From assembly GCA_023426275.1 (NCBI GenBank), contig JAFABC010000358.1, positions 1 through 17,373 on the forward strand: a stretch of 17,373 bases of DNA, given 5' to 3'. The stretch comes from Pseudomonadota bacterium. GTDB taxonomy: Bacteria > Desulfobacterota > Desulfovibrionia > Desulfovibrionales > Desulfovibrionaceae. Shown piece after piece: positions 13,567 through 17,373 of the stretch (position 1 is the stretch's first letter; each line of letters begins with the position of its first letter). The position numbers and the translations under genes are program-made. Below the pieces are notes generated by a model. It searched no databases. It saw only the letters and a list, made by a program, of their open reading frames with translations, and was not told where the DNA came from.

Positions 13567-14157
13567 CTAAAGGCCGGCCGCCCGGGTGACCTTGGACAGG
13601 AACTCCCCGGCCGAGTGGATCTCGCCCAGGCTGCCCATGACCACGGCGTAATCGCCCTGGGCCCGCTTTTTGAGCACGTAGAAAAACGGCGTTCCCACCT
13701 GCCCCACCCGGGAATGCACGGCAAAGGCGGCATCGGAAAAAAGCGCGAACGGAATCCCGTACTGCTTGCGGAAGACATCCACCTCCGCTTCCGAATTGCC
13801 GGCCCCGATGCCGATGACCTTGATCCGGTTGGACAGCCCACGCTTCTCGATGAGCTCGTGCAGGGTGTTCACCACCGGCGCGTCCCGCTGGCAGTGCGGG
13901 CAGTACATGCTGAAGATCTCGACCACGAGCACTTCGGCTTTGAGCGTGTTGATGGGTGTTTGCGCCTTGCTGGCGGCAATGCCGAGCTCCTTGGCCGCCT
14001 GCGGGGTGATCGGGCCGAACAGCGGCACGTCCGGAAACACGCTGCCGACAGCCAGCGGATGCGAGGACGGCGCCTCGGAAGCATCGACGGCCAGGGCCAC
14101 GCCGGCGGTCAACAGGACAAGCGGCAGCGCCGCAACCAGGGAAAGCAGTCGTCTCAT
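13567..14157 (-). CDS. Exported thioredoxin-like (TlpA/AhpC-type) protein with CPHC active site
   Basis: The 196-residue protein has a signal peptide (MRRLLSLVAALPLVLLTAGVALA) and a thioredoxin fold: EVLVVEIFSMYCPHCQRDAP with C86-P-H-C89, a charged helix, and the cis-proline loop VGTPFF (T156-P157). The CPHC motif is the one used by DsbA, and TlpA-like proteins also act as periplasmic reductants, so direction of electron flow cannot be told from sequence. GGAGGGG lies close to ATG 14157. It lies 216 bp upstream of the peroxiredoxin on the same strand, separated by R4, and could recycle its sulfenic acid. A candidate promoter is at 14205-14233. Confidence 0.87.
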   Translation of the reverse strand: MRRLLSLVAALPLVLLTAGVALAVDASEAPSSHPLAVGSVFPDVPLFGPITPQAAKELGIAASKAQTPINTLKAEVLVVEIFSMYCPHCQRDAPVVNTLHELIEKRGLSNRIKVIGIGAGNSEAEVDVFRKQYGIPFALFSDAAFAVHSRVGQVGTPFFYVLKKRAQGDYAVVMGSLGEIHSAGEFLSKVTRAAGL

Positions 14158-14204
14158 ATCCCCTCCCGGGAAGGCAGTGATCGGCTTTGGAGCGTAATTC
14201 TCGC

Positions 14205-14233
14205 TCTTTACCCATGTTCCGTCCGGCCGTCAA
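14205..14233 (-). promoter_or_regulatory. Candidate sigma-70 promoter of the thioredoxin-like gene
   Basis: On the minus strand TTGACG (14228-14233) and TAAAGA (14205-14210) are spaced by 17 bp, giving a start near 14199 and a leader of about 40 nt. The -35 matches 5 of 6, the -10 about 3 of 6. The rest of the divergent gap 14158-14346 carries no clear promoter for the alkaline phosphatase; a single CTGTCAC (14292-14298) is not a Pho box. Confidence 0.45.
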
Positions 14234-14346
14234 AGTTCCGGCCCTCGGCGCGCGTTTCCCGACGGGCAAAAGCAACGGCCCCGCAACCGGGCTGTCACAC
14301 TGGCCGGCCAATGTCCCGTCCGATAACCATAACGGAGGTTCGTCCG

Positions 14347-15921
14347 ATGCGCCGACATGTCCTGCCGCCTTTTGCCGCGGCATCCATCAACCGCGTGGCC
14401 TGGATCGTCCTGGCCGTGCTCTTTCTGGCCGCGACCTCGGTCCACGCCGAGTCCGGCCCCGCTCCGAAATACATCTTTTATTTCATCGGCGACGGCATGG
14501 CCATGCCCCAGCGCAGCGCCGCCGAATACTTCCTGGCCGCCAAGGCCGGCGAGGGCAAACCCGGCATCGTCAAGTTGGCCATGAACAAGCTGCCTGTCCA
14601 GGGGCTGACCACCACCTATTCGCTCAATTCCATCATCACCGATTCCGGCGCGGCCGGCACGGCCCTGGCCACCGGGGTCAAAACCTACAACGGGGCCATC
14701 AGCGTCGACGCCGCCAAAAAGCCCGTGGCCACCCTGGCCGAAAAGGCCCGGGACAAGGGCATGAAGGTCGGCATCGTCTCCAGCGTGTCCCTGGACCACG
14801 CCACGCCGGCCTGCTTCTATTCCCACCAGCCCAGCCGCAACAATTATTATGAGATCGCCAAGGACGTGGCCAAAAGCGGTTTCGACTATTTCGGCGGCGG
14901 CGGCTTCAAGGACCCGGCCGGCAAGAAGTCCAAGCAGCCGGGCGAAAAGGAAAACGCCCTGGAGGCCATGAAAAAGGCCGGCTACACCGTGACCGACGAC
15001 GCCAAGGCCATCGAGGCGGCCAAGCCCGGCACCAGGCTCGTGGCCATAAACGCCGATCTCGACCACTCCAAGGCCATGCCCTACTCCATGGACAACGACA
15101 AAAAGGGCCTGTCCCTGGCCGACTTCACGGCCAAGGGCATCGAGCTGCTCAACAACCCCAAGGGCTTTTTCCTCATGGTCGAGGGCGGCAAGATCGACTG
15201 GGCCTGCCACGCCAATGACGCCACCGCCTCCATCGAGGACACCCTGGCCTTCGACGCCGCCGTGGCCGAGGCCGTGCAGTTCGCCGCCAAGCATCCCAAC
15301 GAGACCCTCATCGTGGTCACCGGCGACCACGAATGCGGCGGCCTGACCCTGGGCTTCGCCGGCACCCGCTACGGCAACTACTACCAGTACCTCAAAAACC
15401 AGAAGGCCTCCTTCGAAGCCTTCACCGCCGCCCTCAAGGACTACAAAAAGACCCACACCGCCCAGAACGCCAGGTTCGAGGACGTGGCCCCCATGATCAA
15501 GGAGAGCTTCGGCCTGATCGTGCCCACCGCCGCCGACCTCGACGCCATGAAGCAAAACCCCATCAAGTTTTCCTCCAGCCACACCTCGCCCGTGGACCCG
15601 CACGGCATGTACCTGCGCGACTACGAACTCGACGCCGTCAAGGCCGCCTTCACCCGCAGCATGAACGACGAGAAGGAGCGCGCCGACGACGAGATGGACT
15701 ACCGGGCCTACGGCGGCTACGAGCCCCTGGCCGTGACCCTGACCCACATCCTGGACAACAAGGCCGGCATCGGCTGGACCAGCTACTCCCACACCGGCGT
15801 GCCGGTCGTGACCTCGGCCATGGGCCCCGGTTCCCAGGGCTTCTCCGGCTACTACGACAACACCGACGTGGCCAAGAAGATCATGGCCGCCATGGGCCAG
15901 AAGGTCGTGGCCAGCAAGTAA
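14347..15921 (+). CDS. phoA: Periplasmic alkaline phosphatase (PhoA type)
   Basis: The 524-residue protein has a signal peptide (hydrophobic core VAWIVLAVLFLAATSVHA, cut near residue 35). It is a classical alkaline phosphatase hydrolysing phosphate monoesters with two Zn and one Mg. Visible sites are IGDGM (D49), the nucleophile loop ITDSGAAGTALATG (Ser100), SLDHATPA (D150, H151, T153), MVEGGKIDWACHAND (E279, D284, H288), VTGDHECGG (D327, H328) and TSYSHTG (H482). It is about 50 residues longer than the E. coli enzyme, with a middle extension (about 345-400) and an extra DEKERADDEMDYRAYGGYE segment. GGAGG 8 nt before ATG 14347 fixes the start; the frame stays open far upstream but is antisense to the redox genes. 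It ends before hairpin R5. Regulation by phosphate is expected but no Pho box is visible. Confidence 0.95.
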   Translation: MRRHVLPPFAAASINRVAWIVLAVLFLAATSVHAESGPAPKYIFYFIGDGMAMPQRSAAEYFLAAKAGEGKPGIVKLAMNKLPVQGLTTTYSLNSIITDSGAAGTALATGVKTYNGAISVDAAKKPVATLAEKARDKGMKVGIVSSVSLDHATPACFYSHQPSRNNYYEIAKDVAKSGFDYFGGGGFKDPAGKKSKQPGEKENALEAMKKAGYTVTDDAKAIEAAKPGTRLVAINADLDHSKAMPYSMDNDKKGLSLADFTAKGIELLNNPKGFFLMVEGGKIDWACHANDATASIEDTLAFDAAVAEAVQFAAKHPNETLIVVTGDHECGGLTLGFAGTRYGNYYQYLKNQKASFEAFTAALKDYKKTHTAQNARFEDVAPMIKESFGLIVPTAADLDAMKQNPIKFSSSHTSPVDPHGMYLRDYELDAVKAAFTRSMNDEKERADDEMDYRAYGGYEPLAVTLTHILDNKAGIGWTSYSHTGVPVVTSAMGPGSQGFSGYYDNTDVAKKIMAAMGQKVVASK

Positions 15922-15945
15922 CCGGCAAGACGCGAATCGGACAAC

Positions 15946-15990
15946 GCCTCCGGCGCTTCGGGAGGAGGGAAACGCCCTCCTCCCGAAGCC
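15946..15990. terminator. Long hairpin R5 after the alkaline phosphatase gene (repeat-family variant)
   Basis: GCTTCGGGAGGAGGG (15955-15969) pairs perfectly over 15 bp with 15975-15989 across a 5-nt loop. It starts with GCCTCCGGCG (15946-15955), the same words that open R1-R4 and R6, so it may be a divergent member. TTCCCC follows, so it is a weak intrinsic terminator or an mRNA 3'-end stabiliser. Confidence 0.72.
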
Positions 15991-16019
15991 TTCCCCGGAC
16001 AGGCGTCCCCATTTTTCCC

Positions 16020-16086
16020 GCCGTGGGCCCGGTCCCCTGGCGACGATGGCTCCCGGGCCTCGCCGCCAACGGACCGGACCCACGGC
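16020..16086 (+). promoter_or_regulatory. Structured leader (nested inverted repeats) upstream of yibE/F gene
   Basis: A 16-bp arm at 16020-16035 pairs with 16071-16086 (15 of 16 positions, one C/A mismatch), and the 35-nt loop contains GGCGA (16039-16043) opposite TCGCC (16060-16064). The structure ends 18 bp before ATG 16104. It could be a leader RNA, an attenuator, or a DNA palindrome; no known riboswitch motif was recognised. Confidence 0.45.
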
Positions 16087-16103
16087 TTCGTTGCGGAGTC
16101 CCC

Positions 16104-17294
16104 ATGTCCAAAGCTGTCCCCGCCTCCCGCCTGGCCGCCCGGCTCCGACCCACCGGGCAAAAACGGCGCGACGCCGTGTTCGTGCTCTTCGTCCTTCTCG
16201 TCATCATCGGCCTGTGGCGGCTGCCCACGGGCTTTGAAAACCGGCTGCCCACCGACGCCGTGCAGGTCAAGGCCCGCATCCTGGACGTGGACAACGCCCA
16301 CGTGCACCAATACGGCATCGTGCGCGAGGGCGAGCAGCGCGTCACGGCCGAGCCCCTTTCCGGCCCGTTCGCCGGCCGACGCATCACCGCCGACAACATC
16401 CTGCTCGGCAAGCTCGAACTGGACAAGATCTTCGCCCCGGGCGACACGGCCCTGCTCGTGCTGTCCCTGCGGGACGGCACGATCGTCTCGGCCGTGGCCA
16501 AGGACCATTGGCGGTTGTCGCTTCAGGGACTGCTGCTCGGGCTCTTTGCCCTGGCCCTGATCGCCTACGCCGGCCTGACCGGCATCAAGGCCATGCTGTC
16601 CTTCGTCTTCGCCGCCCTGCTTCTGTGGAAGGTGGTGGTGCCGCTTTTCCTCAAGGGCTACGACCCGCTGCTCGTGACCCTTGGCGTGCTGGCCGGGCTC
16701 ATGGCCGGCATCGTCTTCCTGGTCGGCGGGGTCAACCGCCGCTCCCTGGCCGCCTATCTCGGCTCCCTGGCCGGCGTGGCCGTGACCTGCGCCCTGGCCG
16801 TGGCCACGGCGCCGGGATTCGCCCTGCCCGGCGCGGTCAAACCCTTTGCCGAAACCCTGCTCTACACCGGCTACGCCCACCTGAACCTCGGCAAAATGTT
16901 TCTGGCCACCATCTGCCTCGGGGCCAGCGGCGCCATCATGGACGTGGCCATGGACGTGGCCGCGAGCCAGGCCGAGGTGGTCGGACACCACCCGGACATC
17001 GGCGGCTGGAAACTGTGTTTGTCGGGATTTCGCGTGGGGCGGGTGGTCATCGGCACCATGGCCACCACCCTGTTGCTGGCCTACTGCGGCGGCAGTCTGG
17101 CCCTGCTCATGGTGTTCATGGCCCAGGGCGTGCCGCTGGTCAACGTGGCCACCATGCCCCATGTGGCCGCCGAGATCGCCAACACCCTGGTCGGGAGTTT
17201 CGGTCTGGTCACGGCCGCGCCGTTGACCGCCGTGGCCGGCGCCTTGCTGCTGCGAAGCGGGGAGGAAGGCGCCTCCGGCGGCCGGGGGGCATGA
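16104..17294 (+). CDS. YibE/F-family integral membrane protein
   Basis: The 396-residue protein has one N-terminal helix (about 23-39), an extracytoplasmic beta-rich domain (about 48-135, DAVQVKARILDVDN... through AVAKDHWR), and at least six more helices from residue 140 onwards. The family motif GASGAIMDVAMDVAASQAEV (273-292) and the ETLLYTGYAHLNLGK segment identify the YibE/F (DUF) membrane family, found in many bacteria and with unknown function. A weak SD (GCGGAG) precedes ATG 16104. It lies 182 bp after the alkaline phosphatase; shared transcription is unclear because hairpin R5 intervenes. The last seven residues (A390 to A396, ASGGRGA) and the stop are encoded by repeat R6 and replace whatever the original tail was. 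Confidence 0.9.
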   Translation: MSKAVPASRLAARLRPTGQKRRDAVFVLFVLLVIIGLWRLPTGFENRLPTDAVQVKARILDVDNAHVHQYGIVREGEQRVTAEPLSGPFAGRRITADNILLGKLELDKIFAPGDTALLVLSLRDGTIVSAVAKDHWRLSLQGLLLGLFALALIAYAGLTGIKAMLSFVFAALLLWKVVVPLFLKGYDPLLVTLGVLAGLMAGIVFLVGGVNRRSLAAYLGSLAGVAVTCALAVATAPGFALPGAVKPFAETLLYTGYAHLNLGKMFLATICLGASGAIMDVAMDVAASQAEVVGHHPDIGGWKLCLSGFRVGRVVIGTMATTLLLAYCGGSLALLMVFMAQGVPLVNVATMPHVAAEIANTLVGSFGLVTAAPLTAVAGALLLRSGEEGASGGRGA

Positions 17295-17312
17295 TGCCCC
17301 CCGGTCCCCCTC
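17271..17312 (+). repeat. Dispersed palindromic intergenic repeat, copy R6
   Basis: This 42-bp unit is in the opposite orientation to R1 and differs from it at one position. It contains GGGGGGCAT-G-ATGCCCCCC (17284-17302) and supplies the stop TGA of the YibE/F gene. The following tail (17313-17373) holds TCTTTG, a GGCGCG/CGCGCC hairpin (17328-17351) and a T5 run before GCCC, matching in outline the tail beyond R1. It is likely a terminator region. Confidence 0.85.
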
Positions 17313-17373
17313 GATAGTTCTTTGCGCGGCGCGAAGCGACGCTGGCGCGCCTTGTCGGTGCATTTTTGCCCTG

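Noticed and set aside
14292..14298. Pho box before the alkaline phosphatase
   Set aside because: Only one CTGTCAC half-site is present; no second copy occurs 11 bp later.
12709..14346. Very long plus-strand open frame running into the alkaline phosphatase
   Set aside because: It is antisense to three well-supported redox genes, has no SD, and the phosphatase has its own SD and signal peptide at 14347.

Overview
The DNA is very G+C-rich and gene-dense, with strong Shine-Dalgarno sequences. It looks like a chromosomal segment of an anaerobic sulfate reducer of the Desulfovibrionaceae (Desulfovibrio/Solidesulfovibrio type). The best taxonomic clue is a rubrerythrin of exactly 191 residues whose di-iron and rubredoxin ligands fall at the same positions as I recall for the classical Desulfovibrio protein. 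A four-cluster ferredoxin subunit, GAF-PP2C signalling and a dispersed GC-rich intergenic repeat fit this. The assignment is inferred; no database was searched. I see no transposase, integrase, tRNA, rRNA or CRISPR.

Layout. (1) 88-4074, minus strand: a lysozyme-like protein, then a GAF-PP2C (RsbU/SpoIIE-type) phosphatase, which is 11 bp from an EF-hand/LysM lipoprotein. (2) 4160-5972, plus strand: a small cysteine-rich protein, then a two-gene membrane electron-transfer module (Tat-exported four-cluster ferredoxin plus a four-helix b-type-cytochrome-like subunit) behind a perfect FNR-type palindrome. (3) 6132-9312, plus: a MarR regulator with an operator-like palindrome inside its promoter, followed by EmrA-like and EmrB-like efflux genes. 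(4) 9389-11554: a family 2 glycosyltransferase (minus) divergent from a radical SAM/SPASM-like protein (plus), with a sigma-54-like site between. (5) 11604-14157, minus: a redox-defence block in transcription order of exported thioredoxin-like protein, exported 1-Cys peroxiredoxin, cysteine-free carboxymuconolactone-decarboxylase-like protein and rubrerythrin. (6) 14347-17294, plus: an exported PhoA-type alkaline phosphatase and a YibE/F membrane protein with a structured leader.

The most striking unexplained feature is a dispersed, strongly palindromic repeat at six places, always at gene 3' ends. Copies at the two ends of the window are in opposite orientation and match at 41 of 42 bases. 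Copies at 9331-9447, 12238-12384 and 13402-13533 are composites of two inverted half-elements around extra hairpins. In two genes (glycosyltransferase and YibE/F) the repeat supplies the last codons and the stop codon, so it has entered coding sequence.

The rest is mostly familiar families in unusual combinations. I do not see a clearly new multi-gene defence or metabolic system. The best leads are the repeat family, the radical SAM/glycosyltransferase pair, the orphan FNR-box electron-transfer module, and the 1-Cys peroxiredoxin next to a Cys-free AhpD relative.
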